A stretch of 33,440 bases of DNA from Bacteriovoracaceae bacterium UBA6261 (GCA_002440825.1 DJVH01000022.1:1-33440); one strand, 5' to 3'; numbered from the stretch's first letter, positions 16,178 through 25,058 are shown. Numbers and translations are program-made. Notes: generated from the sequence alone by a model not told the origin.

Positions 16178-17773
16178 TTAATACTCTTGCGGGAAAATTT
16201 CGTATTGCTCGATATGGTAATTGTTTTCAGACCTAATCTGTATGGATTTACCGTGAGCCTCTTCAAGTGTTTCGATCAGGTCGAAATCTTCACTTGTCAG
16301 CGTCGCTGTAACTTCAGGGTGAGCGTAAATAAAGACTTTCGCCCCTTTTGTTTTGGCCAGCGTTTTATTGAGTTCTCTGATGAGCTCATAACAAACAGTG
16401 AGAGTTGATTTCACTCTTCCTGTACCTTCACAATACGGACAAGGCTCACACATGATTCGCGATAAGGTATCGCGCGTGCGCTTTCTGGTCATTTCCACCA
16501 GACCTAAACCTGAAATCGGAAGAACATTTGTTTTCGCTCTGTCTTTTTTTAAAGCTTCAAGAAGAGCTGTATACACAGTCTGCTTGTTTTCTTCTTTTTC
16601 CATATCGATGAAATCGATAATGATAATGCCACCGCAATTGCGCAGGCGAAGTTGATAAGCGATTTCTTTAACTGCTTCCAGGTTAGTTTTTAGAATTGTT
16701 TCTTCAAACGTTTTACGGCCGATGTATTTACCGGTGTTGACGTCAATTGAAACGAGAGCTTCAGTCTGATCAATATTGAGAGAGCCGCCGGACTTCAAAA
16801 AAACTTTGTTGTCGATGGCGCGCTCTATTTCAAGATCAATTCCGAACTTTTCAAAAATCGGAGTCGATTCTTCAGTGTAAAGTCTGTACTTGCCTTTCAT
16901 CGTTGGAAGAAATTTCTGAACAAACTTTTCAGCTTCTTTTAAATTGTCTTTTGTATCGACGATAATTTCATCGACATCTTCATCTGTAATATCGCGAAGA
17001 ACTCTTTGAATAAAACTCAAATCCTGATGAACGACCTGAGGAGCTTTGCCACTCGAGGCTTTTTTCTGAACATCCTTCCAGATTTTCACCAGCATGTTGT
17101 AGTCGAATTTAAGCGTTTTATAACTTTGCCCTTCGGCCACTGTGCGCGCGATAACTCCCGTTCCTTCAGGGCGAATGGTTTCGAGAATTTCTTTTAAACG
17201 CTCGCGCTCTTTTTCAGATTCAATTCGTCTTGAAACACCAGTGTGTTCTATAAAAGGCATGAAAACGATATGTCTTCCGGCAAACGTAATATGTCTTGTG
17301 ACTCTAGGCCCTTTTGTTGAAATCGGCTCTTTTGCAACTTGCACCAGGATTTCATCGCCTTCTTTGATAAACGATTCAATGCTGATGTCCGGACGAAAGC
17401 GCATATTGACGGCTTCGCTCAAAGTTGAAAGTTCATCGGGAATAACTTCGCCCTGACGGTGGCCTTCTTCCATTGATTTGCGGCTTTTTTCCGCCATCTC
17501 TCTTTGCTCTTCTATCGTAGGAATATAAGCATCATCGACGTAAAGAAAGGCTGCCTTTTCATAGCCAATGTCCACAAAAGCAGATTGCATTCCGGGAAGA
17601 ACGCGCACGACTTTTCCTTTATAGATATCGCCGACAAAGGGAAAATTGACTCTTGATTCTTCCTGACGATGTTCGTGAGATCGCTCCATTAAAAAGTCGA
17701 GAATTTCGCCATTCTCAATGAGCGCTGCCCGACACTCGTTGAGTGTCTGGTTGATAATTAATTGTTTAGCCAT
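16178..17773 (-). CDS. rng: Ribonuclease G / E-family endoribonuclease
   Basis: 531 residues. The N-terminus MAKQLIINQ and the S1 domain (about 40-165, with a charged insertion near 85-125) lead into the RNase H-like/DNase I-like catalytic core. The metal-binding aspartates of RNase E (Asp303, Asp346) correspond to Asp344 in SIDVNTGKYIG and Asp387 in IIIIDFIDM. The zinc-link motif CEPCPYC (442-448) is intact. There is no long RNase E scaffold tail, so RNase G type is the better name. It cuts single-stranded AU-rich RNA in rRNA maturation and mRNA decay. SD AAAGGA before the ATG. Confidence 0.95.
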   Translation of the reverse strand: MAKQLIINQTLNECRAALIENGEILDFLMERSHEHRQEESRVNFPFVGDIYKGKVVRVLPGMQSAFVDIGYEKAAFLYVDDAYIPTIEEQREMAEKSRKSMEEGHRQGEVIPDELSTLSEAVNMRFRPDISIESFIKEGDEILVQVAKEPISTKGPRVTRHITFAGRHIVFMPFIEHTGVSRRIESEKERERLKEILETIRPEGTGVIARTVAEGQSYKTLKFDYNMLVKIWKDVQKKASSGKAPQVVHQDLSFIQRVLRDITDEDVDEIIVDTKDNLKEAEKFVQKFLPTMKGKYRLYTEESTPIFEKFGIDLEIERAIDNKVFLKSGGSLNIDQTEALVSIDVNTGKYIGRKTFEETILKTNLEAVKEIAYQLRLRNCGGIIIIDFIDMEKEENKQTVYTALLEALKKDRAKTNVLPISGLGLVEMTRKRTRDTLSRIMCEPCPYCEGTGRVKSTLTVCYELIRELNKTLAKTKGAKVFIYAHPEVTATLTSEDFDLIETLEEAHGKSIQIRSENNYHIEQYEIFPQEY

Positions 17774-17805
17774 TAAAAAAGTCCTTTAAAATATAAATCC
17801 CTTTC

Positions 17806-17834
17806 AGTTTAGCAAAGCTTACTCAAGACGTAAA
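17806..17834 (-). promoter_or_regulatory. Probable rng promoter
   Basis: On the minus strand: TTTACG (17834-17829), 17-nt spacer, TAAACT (17811-17806), giving a leader of about 25 nt. The -10 hexamer is the same as in the deoA promoter. Confidence 0.5.
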
Positions 17835-17908
17835 AAGACTTAAGACAATGGCGCTCCTTGCCTAAATGACCGAGCACAATAATCTGTTAAATAAGGTTAA
17901 AACTGGGA

Positions 17909-18355
17909 TTAAAACTGGAAAGTGTAGCCGAAACTTGGCTCTTTAAAGAATTGTTTTGCAATCCTGAAGTTTGAAAAATCCTGGCGCGAGAGCATGGCAA
18001 ACTTCTCAGGACTCACGGGAACAACCGTCGCCTGCCCGATGGCCATGGTAGAAGAACGTGAAGCTGCGTTGAAAATAACGGCCCCAACCCCGACAACGAT
18101 CCCGAGAGCGCCGCCGATGGCAACGTTTTTCCAGTGATCGGATGGATGTTCGACAAAAGAAAGAGTTGATAAACCCAGAATCGCCCCTACGGCCCCGGAG
18201 CCCAGAACAATTGTCATGTCTCTGATGGATTCATCAATCAAGCCTGCATTCTGTGATTCGTCTGCTGCAAAAGTCATCGATGGAGTCAATGTGATTAATG
18301 TCAGCGAGAGAAGAATAACTGAAAAAAGTTTTTTTAGGCGAATGATTTTATTCAT
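17909..18355 (-). CDS. Small membrane protein with glycine-rich helices
   Basis: 148 residues from the ATG at 18355, which gives the signal MNKIIRLKKLFSVILLSLTLITLTPSMTFA; the open frame runs on to 18415 but the extra 20 residues are basic and unlike an export signal. Two glycine-rich hydrophobic segments follow (MTIVLGSGAVGAILGLSTLSF and VAIGGALGIVVGVGAVIF), like the glycine-zipper helices of small envelope proteins. The C-terminus FGYTFQF ends in Phe. No family recognised and no clear SD. A 12-bp near-perfect tandem repeat (TTAAAACTGG core, 17897-17920) straddles the stop codon. Divergent from the nucleoside-salvage operon. Confidence 0.65.
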   Translation of the reverse strand: MNKIIRLKKLFSVILLSLTLITLTPSMTFAADESQNAGLIDESIRDMTIVLGSGAVGAILGLSTLSFVEHPSDHWKNVAIGGALGIVVGVGAVIFNAASRSSTMAIGQATVVPVSPEKFAMLSRQDFSNFRIAKQFFKEPSFGYTFQF

Positions 18356-18374
18356 AGATTTACTCTGCGTTAAT

Positions 18375-18403
18375 TTGATTTTTGTGCGTCTTTTGCATAA
18401 ACT
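18375..18403 (+). promoter_or_regulatory. Probable promoter of the nucleoside-salvage operon
   Basis: TTGATT (18375-18380), 17-nt spacer, TAAACT (18398-18403). Transcription would start near 18410, which rules out an upstream in-frame start at 18382 and supports ATG 18442. Confidence 0.55.
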
Positions 18404-18441
18404 ACCCCTCTTCATTATCAGTAAAAAAGAGAGATCAGCTC

Positions 18442-19803
18442 ATGCCGCAACCGTTTACAGCTTATAGTATTATACAAAAGAAAAGAGATAAGGAAAGACT
18501 TAGCAAAGAAGAAATCAACTGGTTTATCGATGGCCTCACCAAAGGCGAAATCGCCGATTACCAGATGAGTGCTCTACTCATGGCCATTTATCTCAATGGG
18601 TTTGATAAAGAGGAAACCGCTGCATTGACAAATGCTATGCTTTACTCTGGAAAAGTTCTGGATTTCGAGGAACAGATTTTCATCGATAAGCACTCAACAG
18701 GCGGTGTCGGTGATAAAGCTTCTTTCATCCTCGCCCCTATTGCCGCTGCCTGCGGAGTGAAAGTGCCAATGATTGCCGGCCGAGGCCTTGGGCACACCGG
18801 TGGAACAGTAGATAAGATCGAAGCCATTAAAGGATTCAGAACTGATATTGCCCTTCCGGAATTTGAGCGCCTGTTAAAAGAGCGCGGAGTTGTTCTCATC
18901 GGTCAGACGGGGGAAATTGCTCCAGCAGATAAAAAAATCTATGCGCTGAGAGATGTCACTGCAACGATTGAATCGATTCCATTGATTACAGCTTCCATCA
19001 TGAGTAAAAAACTTGCTGAAGGTGCTAAAGGAATTGTCATGGATATCAAAACCGGTAACGGTGCATTCATGGCAAAGCTTTCTGATGCCAAAAAATTAGC
19101 GGAAAGCATTCGTCAAACCGGTCTACGTTTTAACAAAAACATGATGACAATGATTACTGATATGAACGAACCGCTTGGTCTCGCTATCGGAAACTCTCTG
19201 GAAATCATCGAGAGTATTGAAACGTTGAAAAATAAAGGCCCTGCCGATTTAACAGAACTCTCTCTGGCACTGGCCGGAGGAATGGTTTATATCGCTGGTC
19301 TTGCAAAAACTCACAAAGAAGGAATTGCCAAGGCTAAAGCGGCGCTTGACTCCGGTGCAGCCCTGGAAAAATTCCGCGAGCTCATCCGTGAGCAAGGGGG
19401 CGATGCGCGTGTTATCGACGATTACTCTCTCCTTCCGCAAACAAAAAAAACCTACGATGTTCTGGCAACCAAAAACGGATTCATTACAAAAATGGATTGC
19501 AAGGCCCTCGGTTTACACAGTGTATTCCTGGGCGGTGGCAGACAGAAAGCTTCAGACAGCATTGATTACGCTGTCGGAATTGTCTTAAATAAAAAACTGG
19601 GCGATAAAATAAAAAAAGGCGATGTTCTGTTAACAATCCATTGCCACGAAAATCAAATGCAGATTGCAAAATCTATTTCTGATTCAGTGACAAAAAAGGA
19701 TATAACGATTCAGGCGACAAAACCGCGCACTAAAAAGAAATTAATTATTGAAGTGCAGACGAAATTTGCACCAAAAAGTAAAGCTAAAACAAAGAGAAAA
19801 TAA
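18442..19803 (+). CDS. deoA: Thymidine/pyrimidine nucleoside phosphorylase
   Basis: 453 residues. Splits thymidine (or uridine and other pyrimidine nucleosides) with phosphate into base and (deoxy)ribose-1-phosphate. Seen directly: the family signature KHSTGGVGDKASF (83-95), GRGLGHTGGTVDKIEAI, and the substrate-site block ALRDVTATIESIPLITASIMSKKLAEG. Whether it is a strict thymidine phosphorylase (DeoA) or the broader Pdp type cannot be told. It has an unusual Lys-rich C-terminal tail (KPRTKKK ... KTKRK). GAGAG-type SD upstream. First gene of the operon; its stop shares a base with the next start (TAATG). Confidence 0.93.
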   Translation: MPQPFTAYSIIQKKRDKERLSKEEINWFIDGLTKGEIADYQMSALLMAIYLNGFDKEETAALTNAMLYSGKVLDFEEQIFIDKHSTGGVGDKASFILAPIAAACGVKVPMIAGRGLGHTGGTVDKIEAIKGFRTDIALPEFERLLKERGVVLIGQTGEIAPADKKIYALRDVTATIESIPLITASIMSKKLAEGAKGIVMDIKTGNGAFMAKLSDAKKLAESIRQTGLRFNKNMMTMITDMNEPLGLAIGNSLEIIESIETLKNKGPADLTELSLALAGGMVYIAGLAKTHKEGIAKAKAALDSGAALEKFRELIREQGGDARVIDDYSLLPQTKKTYDVLATKNGFITKMDCKALGLHSVFLGGGRQKASDSIDYAVGIVLNKKLGDKIKKGDVLLTIHCHENQMQIAKSISDSVTKKDITIQATKPRTKKKLIIEVQTKFAPKSKAKTKRK

Positions 19804-20624
19804 TGTACGAGAAATTAGGTAAAGCTGCTCAATATGTTCAATCGGTCAAGGCCACGAATCCTAAAGTCGGGATTGTCCTTGGTTCTGGTCTGGGTGTTTT
19901 TGTCGATCAGATTGAAAACAAAACAATCATTCCTTACAGCGATATTCCTCACTTTAAAAAAACAACTGTTGAAGGACATGAAGGAAGACTTATTCTTGGA
20001 ACTGTCAGAGGTGTTCAGGTCGCTGTTCTTCAAGGACGATTTCACGCATACGAAGGCTTGCCGATGGATGAAGTGGTGTTTCCTGTCCGCATGCTGCACA
20101 TTCTGGGCATCGACACTCTCATTCTCACGAACGCTGCCGGCGGTGTTAACCTGAACTATAAACCAGGTGATCTATCCATTATTAAAGATCACATCAATAT
20201 GATGGGAAGAAATCCATTGATCGGGCCGAACAACAATGAAATGGGTCCGCGCTTTCCTGATATGAGCCACGCCTATAATCCGGAACTCAATGACATCATG
20301 AAACAAGTGTCGCTCGAACTGGGCCACAATATTCACGAAGGCGTTTACGTGGGCGTGCTTGGTCCAACTTACGAGACTCCGGCAGAAATCAGAATGTTCA
20401 GAACACTAGGCGGCGACATGGTCGGCATGAGCACTGTTCCTGAATGTATCGCGGCCAACCATCTCGGTTTAAAAGTTTGCGGCATCAGCTGCATTACAAA
20501 TATGGGCGCCGGTATTCTCGATCAAAAATTAAAACATGAAGATATAAAAGACGAAGCGATGAAGGCCATGAATCACTTCACTGCCCTTCTCAACAATTCA
20601 ATTGAAAAATTCGGAAAACTTTAA
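19803..20624 (+). CDS. punA: Purine nucleoside phosphorylase, trimeric type
   Basis: 273 residues, the length of the trimeric PNP class. Phosphorolyses (deoxy)inosine and guanosine to base and pentose-1-phosphate. Motifs: GIVLGSGLG (phosphate loop), GRFHAYEG, LTNAAGGVN, GPTYETPAEIRM, the ribose/base-side MSTVPE, and SCITNMGAG with the Asn that reads 6-oxopurines. This points to inosine/guanosine rather than adenosine as substrate and separates it from hexameric DeoD. Translationally coupled to deoA by a one-base overlap; cdd follows after 11 bp. Confidence 0.94.
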   Translation: MYEKLGKAAQYVQSVKATNPKVGIVLGSGLGVFVDQIENKTIIPYSDIPHFKKTTVEGHEGRLILGTVRGVQVAVLQGRFHAYEGLPMDEVVFPVRMLHILGIDTLILTNAAGGVNLNYKPGDLSIIKDHINMMGRNPLIGPNNNEMGPRFPDMSHAYNPELNDIMKQVSLELGHNIHEGVYVGVLGPTYETPAEIRMFRTLGGDMVGMSTVPECIAANHLGLKVCGISCITNMGAGILDQKLKHEDIKDEAMKAMNHFTALLNNSIEKFGKL

Positions 20625-20635
20625 GGATAAGGTCC

Positions 20636-21028
20636 ATGGAAAAAACCAAGTTAAGATCACTTGCAAAAGACGCTTCTGAAAACGCTTATTCGCCTTATTC
20701 CCACGCCAAAGTAGGTTGTGCCCTGGTGACAGAGGACGGATCAGTTTACACCGGCTGCAACGTCGAAAACGCAAGCTACGGCGGAACGATCTGCGCAGAG
20801 AGAGTCGCAATCACAAAAGCTGTCTCTGAAAAAAAATTAAAACTAAAACAGATTTATATTTATACCAAAGAAGGATGGCCGCCTTGTGGTCTTTGCCGAC
20901 AGGTCATGAGCGAATTCGCTGCTCCTGATCTCGAAGTCATCATGGGTGACGGAAACGGAAAAGAGACCTCGATGCCTTTTAAAGATTTAATGCCTCTTTC
21001 TTTTACGCCGGATCATCTGAATGTTTAA
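20636..21028 (+). CDS. cdd: Cytidine deaminase
   Basis: 130 residues, the homotetrameric short class. Converts cytidine and deoxycytidine to uridine and deoxyuridine. The zinc site is complete: CAE (53-55, with catalytic Glu55) and PPCGLC (82-87). The N-terminal AYSPYSHAKVGCAL and CNVENASYGG substrate segments match the family. SD AAGG stands upstream of the ATG. Its product feeds the pyrimidine phosphorylase encoded two genes earlier, so the three enzymes form one salvage route. Confidence 0.96.
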   Translation: MEKTKLRSLAKDASENAYSPYSHAKVGCALVTEDGSVYTGCNVENASYGGTICAERVAITKAVSEKKLKLKQIYIYTKEGWPPCGLCRQVMSEFAAPDLEVIMGDGNGKETSMPFKDLMPLSFTPDHLNV

Positions 21029-21611
21029 TCTGATGAACGGGATTAACTTCAAGGATATTTTCTCAGTTACTCTGATTCTTTTTTCAGTGATCGATATCCT
21101 TGGCTCTCTTCCCTTCATCATCGATATCAAAAGAAAATTTTTAAATATCGAAGCAGGAAAAATCACACTCGTTTCAGGTGTGCTTTTATTTGCCTTTCTC
21201 TTTATTGGTGAACAGATTCTTGCGCTTTTTGGTGTGGACGTTCAGTCATTTGCAGTGGCCGGCGCGCTGATCATGTTTTTTCTCGGCCTGGAAATGGTCC
21301 TGGACCTCAAAATTTTCCGTCACGATACTCATGAAGAAGTGAACTCACCAATTGTCCCTCTCGCTTTTCCGTTGATTGCAGGAACGGGATCAATGACCAC
21401 CCTGATTTCTCTGAACGCGGAATTTGTCCGAATCAATATTATCTTCGGCATTCTGCTCAACCTTGTGTTTGTTTATATCGTTCTCAAATCTTCAAGCTTC
21501 ATCGAAAAAAAATTGGGCGTCACAGGCAGCATCATTTTAAGAAAGTTTTTTGGAACAATTCTGCTGGCAATTGCTATCAAGCTGATGAAAAAAAATCTCC
21601 TTCTTCCTTAA
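21021..21611 (+). CDS. MarC-family (UPF0056) inner-membrane protein
   Basis: 196 residues with six predicted membrane helices. The MarC pattern is clear: DIFSVTLILFSVIDILGSLPFIIDI at the start, AGALIMFFLGLEMVLD in the third helix, and PLAFPLIAGTGSMTTLISL in the middle, with the conserved PLA-x-P-x-x-AGPG-like turn. Function of the family is not settled; the old link with multiple antibiotic resistance was not upheld. The start overlaps cdd by 8 nt, so it belongs to the salvage operon. A second ATG at 21033 is possible but has no better SD. Confidence 0.88.
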   Translation: MFNLMNGINFKDIFSVTLILFSVIDILGSLPFIIDIKRKFLNIEAGKITLVSGVLLFAFLFIGEQILALFGVDVQSFAVAGALIMFFLGLEMVLDLKIFRHDTHEEVNSPIVPLAFPLIAGTGSMTTLISLNAEFVRINIIFGILLNLVFVYIVLKSSSFIEKKLGVTGSIILRKFFGTILLAIAIKLMKKNLLLP

Positions 21612-21714
21612 GCTCACTGACTAAATTTTTGACAGAACTCTGTAAACTTCACAGGGTGGATTGTAATCTTTCCTGCTCGTGGTTTAATGACCTATACACA
21701 CCACGGAGCAACCT

Positions 21715-22221
21715 ATGAAAACTCTTTCCTTAGCAGTCGTTTTATCTGTCTTTTCATTCAATACATTCGCCCTTGAAAACGGACTTTATACTAATAAAGA
21801 ACATGGAAACAATGATCCTTTGATGTACAAATCAGTTGAGCTGAATAACTCGGCATGCGCAAATGGTGGATTTATCGTCAAGTTCCACAATGCTGATCCA
21901 ATGAACTTCTGTATCGGTCAGAATGAGCGCTCAGTTTTTAAATACAAAAAATGTGTTGGTAAAGAAGTTAGCGAATACCCGATAAAAGTTTGCCTCGGCG
22001 TGAAAAGAACTGCAGAGCTGATTACAGAAAAAGAAGTTTCAGTTGATGATGAAAAGGCAATCATTCTCAGTGAACGAAACATTGACGATAAAAAACTTTA
22101 TTTCGAACAAGAATATAAACTGATGGATGCCGGTGAAGGAAAAATTAAAGTCATTCACAGCTTTATTTCTCACACTGACGGACGCAGTGGAACAAATGAA
22201 ATTCTTTTCGAGAAGAATTAA
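21715..22221 (+). CDS. Small secreted protein, unknown
   Basis: 168 residues. Signal peptide about 1-19 (MKTLSLAVVLSVFSFNTFA). GGAG stands 6 nt before the ATG. The mature protein has four cysteines (SACANGG, NFCIG, KKCVG, KVCLG), enough for two disulfides, and alternating beta strands; no family is recognised. A possible -10 is TATACA at 21693-21698, with only a weak -35. The 6-bp inverted arms CGTGGT (21678-21683) and ACCACG (21100-21105 equivalent: 21700-21705) flank this -10 and touch the SD. It is convergent with the nitronate monooxygenase-like gene. Confidence 0.7.
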   Translation: MKTLSLAVVLSVFSFNTFALENGLYTNKEHGNNDPLMYKSVELNNSACANGGFIVKFHNADPMNFCIGQNERSVFKYKKCVGKEVSEYPIKVCLGVKRTAELITEKEVSVDDEKAIILSERNIDDKKLYFEQEYKLMDAGEGKIKVIHSFISHTDGRSGTNEILFEKN

Positions 22222-22228
22222 TTTTTTA

Positions 22229-22260
22229 TAATGCTCACGCCCCCTGAAGTTCGAGCATTA
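22229..22260. repeat. Inverted repeat at a convergent gene end
   Basis: TAATGCTC (22229-22236) and GAGCATTA (22253-22260), perfect 8-bp arms, 16-nt loop, overlapping the last codons of the minus-strand gene. There is no T-run on the proper side for either strand except weakly, so terminator function is uncertain. Confidence 0.45.
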
Positions 22261-23335
22261 AACTTCTAACTGTATCAATTTTTTTAATTTTGACCGCGCA
22301 CTGCCCGACAGTATAAAGATTTTTTTCTGTCGGTGCCAGTGCGACTGAAGCAAGAAGTCCATTGCAGATGCAAAAACTTGTTTCATTATTTTCTTTGGCC
22401 GGACATTTTCCCTTATTGAGCAAATATCCCTTATCACATTTTGGCACGCGCGCATGAGCAAGAGCTTCTTGATAAAAAGGACTTGCCTTTAAAACTCTAA
22501 AAAGCATTCCACAGGGAGATCCAGGTTTCGAAGCAAGTTCAATATCTGATTCTTTGCAGTCGACCAGCATTTTTTTATATTCATCATTGGCTCCGCTTTC
22601 ATGAGTGGCAAGAAAGCGAGTGCCCATTTGAACACCAGAGCATCCCAGGCTCAGATAATGAAGAATGTCTTCATGTGAATATATACCGCCCGCTGCGATG
22701 ATGGGTATATCCAAATTCCAGGCAAAACAAACGTCGATAACTTCTTTAATTAAATTCTCCAGACGATTTTCTGGGGCCATTGCCGTTTCTTCGTCCCGCC
22801 AACCAATATGCCCCCCGGCCAGAGGCCCTTCAACCACAAAAGCATCCGGCATTCTATTTGTTTTTTCCCATTTTTTTAAAATGACTTCTGCGGCCCGTCC
22901 CGAAGAAACGATCGGAATAAGAGCGACTTCTTCGAAGCGAGGATGCTTTTTGGCAATTTCAGATAATGAAAATGGCAGACCAGCTCCACTGATAATGGCA
23001 TCCACTCCTCCATCCATTGCTCCGAGAACAGAATCCTCATAACTGTTCACCAGTGCGACCATAATGTTCATACCAATCGCACCATGACCATTGGAAATTT
23101 CTCTGGCATCAAGAACATCCAGCCGAGCAGCTTCGCGTGAGTTGACCTTATGTCCTTTTCTCGCTGAGACAATGCGATCAAGAGCAGCGGACGATAAAAC
23201 GCCGAGGCCTCCTTCTCTTGCGACAGAACCGGCAAGATTAAAATTGGATAATCCAATTCCCATTCCACCTTGTATAACTGGCACGTTGATTTTTTTATTT
23301 CTAATTTTAAGTTCCGGAAGAATCTGCTTTGACAT
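22235..23335 (-). CDS. Nitronate monooxygenase-like FMN enzyme
   Basis: 366 residues, TIM-barrel of the nitronate monooxygenase/FabK superfamily. Seen: PVIQGGMGIGLSNFNLAG at the N-terminus, GPLAGGHIGW with the catalytic-type His176, and the FMN-phosphate segment PIIAAGGIYS ... GCSGVQMGTRFL. The superfamily includes NMOs that oxidise toxic propionate-3-nitronate and FabK enoyl-ACP reductases; the exact reaction cannot be told. The C-terminal part has a cysteine cluster (300, 311, 322, 324, 346: C-x10-C-x10-C-x-C) that may bind metal. Monocistronic by layout; convergent with the secreted-protein gene. Confidence 0.85.
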   Translation of the reverse strand: MSKQILPELKIRNKKINVPVIQGGMGIGLSNFNLAGSVAREGGLGVLSSAALDRIVSARKGHKVNSREAARLDVLDAREISNGHGAIGMNIMVALVNSYEDSVLGAMDGGVDAIISGAGLPFSLSEIAKKHPRFEEVALIPIVSSGRAAEVILKKWEKTNRMPDAFVVEGPLAGGHIGWRDEETAMAPENRLENLIKEVIDVCFAWNLDIPIIAAGGIYSHEDILHYLSLGCSGVQMGTRFLATHESGANDEYKKMLVDCKESDIELASKPGSPCGMLFRVLKASPFYQEALAHARVPKCDKGYLLNKGKCPAKENNETSFCICNGLLASVALAPTEKNLYTVGQCAVKIKKIDTVRSLMLELQGA

Positions 23336-23380
23336 GTGATACCCGCAAAATTATTTTTTGTGAGCCTCAACCATAGTGCT

Positions 23381-23429
23381 AAAAACACCAACAAATTGTA
23401 ATAGAAGAGTAAAATCTTAAATTTTGGTG
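23381..23429 (-). terminator. Possible terminator of the Cfa operon
   Basis: Minus strand: CACCAA (23429-23424) pairs with TTGGTG (23391-23386), extended by inner AATT pairs, followed by five T (23385-23381). The loop is long and the stem begins inside the last codons of the NTF2-like gene. Confidence 0.4.
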
Positions 23430-23833
23430 CTTAATTGTTTCTGAAAAAAACCATAGACCTGTTTGACAAGAGGTAATTTTAACAAGAGTTCCTCTCCTAC
23501 ATCCCAATAGTCGCGGTGATAAATAATTTTACTCTCGCTGATTTTTAGATGTGAACTTCCATGAATTTTGTATTCCCTTGAATTCATCGTAAAAACAAAA
23601 TCCCAGGTTAAAAAAGCTTGTTCGTTCTCCTGAAACATTTCAACAATTACAAAACGCGGATCTTGCATTTTTTCAAACATGTGTTCAAAAATTTTTTCAA
23701 TCTTTTCCCGCCCAGTGACTTCATTGAATGGATCTTTAAAGAAGGCTTCTTCTTTATAGAAAGTTTCAATCTCATGAAGCGACTGTGTATTTAAAGTTTC
23801 GTACCATTTTTTTAAGGCATTCAGATTGATCAT
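23417..23833 (-). CDS. NTF2-like / SnoaL-like protein
   Basis: 138 residues from the ATG at 23833; the longer open frame would overlap the cfa gene and lacks an SD. The pattern ALKKWYETLNTQSLHEIETFYKEEAFFKDPFNEVTGREKIEKIFEHMF, then a strand-rich half (FVIVEMF, AFLTWDFVFTM, YKIHGSSHLKI, KIIYHRDYWD), is that of the cone-shaped NTF2-like fold used by SnoaL-type isomerases and binding proteins. Function is not fixed by fold. It lies 13 bp after cfa as the last gene of the operon; NTF2-like genes are regular companions of FAD oxidoreductase/DUF1365/Cfa clusters in other proteobacteria. Confidence 0.8.
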   Translation of the reverse strand: MINLNALKKWYETLNTQSLHEIETFYKEEAFFKDPFNEVTGREKIEKIFEHMFEKMQDPRFVIVEMFQENEQAFLTWDFVFTMNSREYKIHGSSHLKISESKIIYHRDYWDVGEELLLKLPLVKQVYGFFQKQLSTKI

Positions 23834-23846
23834 AACTATTCTCTTC

Positions 23847-25058
23847 TCACGCTTTGGGTTTTGTAAGTTTAAATTGAGAGACGCCAATTTTTCCTGCAGC
23901 AAATCCCCCTTCACAATATTTTAAATAAAAGCGCCAGGTCCGGATAAATCGTTCATCGAAATTGATTTTTTTGACCGACTCAATTTTTGATGAAAACAGA
24001 ACTTCCCATCTTTTCAATGTTTCACCGTAATCCTTACCAAAGTCCAGCTGGTCATTGAGAATTAAACCACATCCCTCCGAGACAATTTTAAAACGTTCAG
24101 GAGAAGGCAGCATCCCTCCGGGAAAAATATACTGCTGAATAAAATCCGTGCCCTTACGATAAGATTTAAAATCTTGCTCATTGATGGTAATACTTTGAAT
24201 GACAGCACTTCCACCGGCCCGAAGCAACGAATGGACTTTTCTGAAATACGTTTTCCAATACGCTTCCCCGATTGCTTCAAACATTTCAATGGAAACGATA
24301 TGATCATATTTACCTTTCAAGTCTCTATAGTCACAGAACTGAACATCGGCCAGGTTTTGATAAGATTGAATTCTCTTTAAAGCAAAGTCGTACTGCTCTT
24401 TTGAAATGGTCACGCCGGTCACACGAATTCCCTTCTTCGCAGCATGCTCCAAAAATCCTCCCCAACCGCACCCAATTTCAAGAATATGATCTCCTTCTTT
24501 CAATTCAAGCTTGTTCAAAATGGCTTCATATTTTCTTGTCTGCGCCTCTTCCAAAGAATCCTTTTCCGAAAGGAACAGACCGCTTGAATAAGTCATCGTT
24601 GAATCAAGCCAGAGAGAATAAAAAGAATTGCCCAGGTCGTAATGAGCATGAATATTCTTTTGGCTTCCATTTTTTGTATTCCGATTGAAAAGATGTTTTA
24701 GTCTATAAGAGAAGATTCGGAGAATGGATCCTTTTATAAATTGTTCAAGCTGGTCTTTATTGCTTATGCCAAAGATAATGAGATTTTCAATATGGTCGCA
24801 ATCCCATTTTTTTGCGATATAAGATTCGCCAAGACCAATATCGCCTTTTAAAAACAAATCTTCACAAAAAGACCAGTCTCGCACCTGTAGTGTAACGCGA
24901 ACTCCGGGAGCAACTCCCTGGAAAAAATACTTCTGACCTGCAGGACTATGAATTTCAAGTGTGCCGGATTGAATTTGACCAAGCATTTTGAAAAGAAGCT
25001 GCATTCCGAAAGTTTGTTTTTCGTTATCGGCCAACAGTACTTCATTTAATGTGTTCAT
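23847..25058 (-). CDS. cfa: Cyclopropane-fatty-acid synthase family methyltransferase
   Basis: 403 residues. SAM-dependent enzymes of this family methylate the double bond of unsaturated phospholipid acyl chains, giving cyclopropane or methylated fatty acids. Seen: HAHYDLGNSFYSLWLD (137-152), the SAM-binding LEIGCGWGG (193-201), GVTISKEQYDFA, and IEMFEAIGEAYW with the family's acidic residue. N-terminal domain (1-130) is the usual lipid-binding part. AGGAG 7 nt before the ATG. The start overlaps the DUF1365 gene by 17 nt. Within this cluster type the paralogue may make methylated rather than cyclopropane products; inference. Confidence 0.92.
   Translation of the reverse strand: MNTLNEVLLADNEKQTFGMQLLFKMLGQIQSGTLEIHSPAGQKYFFQGVAPGVRVTLQVRDWSFCEDLFLKGDIGLGESYIAKKWDCDHIENLIIFGISNKDQLEQFIKGSILRIFSYRLKHLFNRNTKNGSQKNIHAHYDLGNSFYSLWLDSTMTYSSGLFLSEKDSLEEAQTRKYEAILNKLELKEGDHILEIGCGWGGFLEHAAKKGIRVTGVTISKEQYDFALKRIQSYQNLADVQFCDYRDLKGKYDHIVSIEMFEAIGEAYWKTYFRKVHSLLRAGGSAVIQSITINEQDFKSYRKGTDFIQQYIFPGGMLPSPERFKIVSEGCGLILNDQLDFGKDYGETLKRWEVLFSSKIESVKKINFDERFIRTWRFYLKYCEGGFAAGKIGVSQFKLTKPKA

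Noticed and set aside
17897..17920. Tandem 12-bp repeat TTAAAACTGGGA/TTAAAACTGGAA across a stop codon
   Set aside because: Only two copies and one mismatch; probably a small local duplication without function.
21629..21657. Perfect TTGACA at 21629-21634 as promoter of the secreted-protein gene
   Set aside because: No usable -10 lies 15-19 nt downstream (the 17-nt position reads CAGGGT).
22229..22260. Inverted repeat read as an intrinsic terminator
   Set aside because: The T-run lies on the wrong side for either transcript, so I list it only as a repeat.
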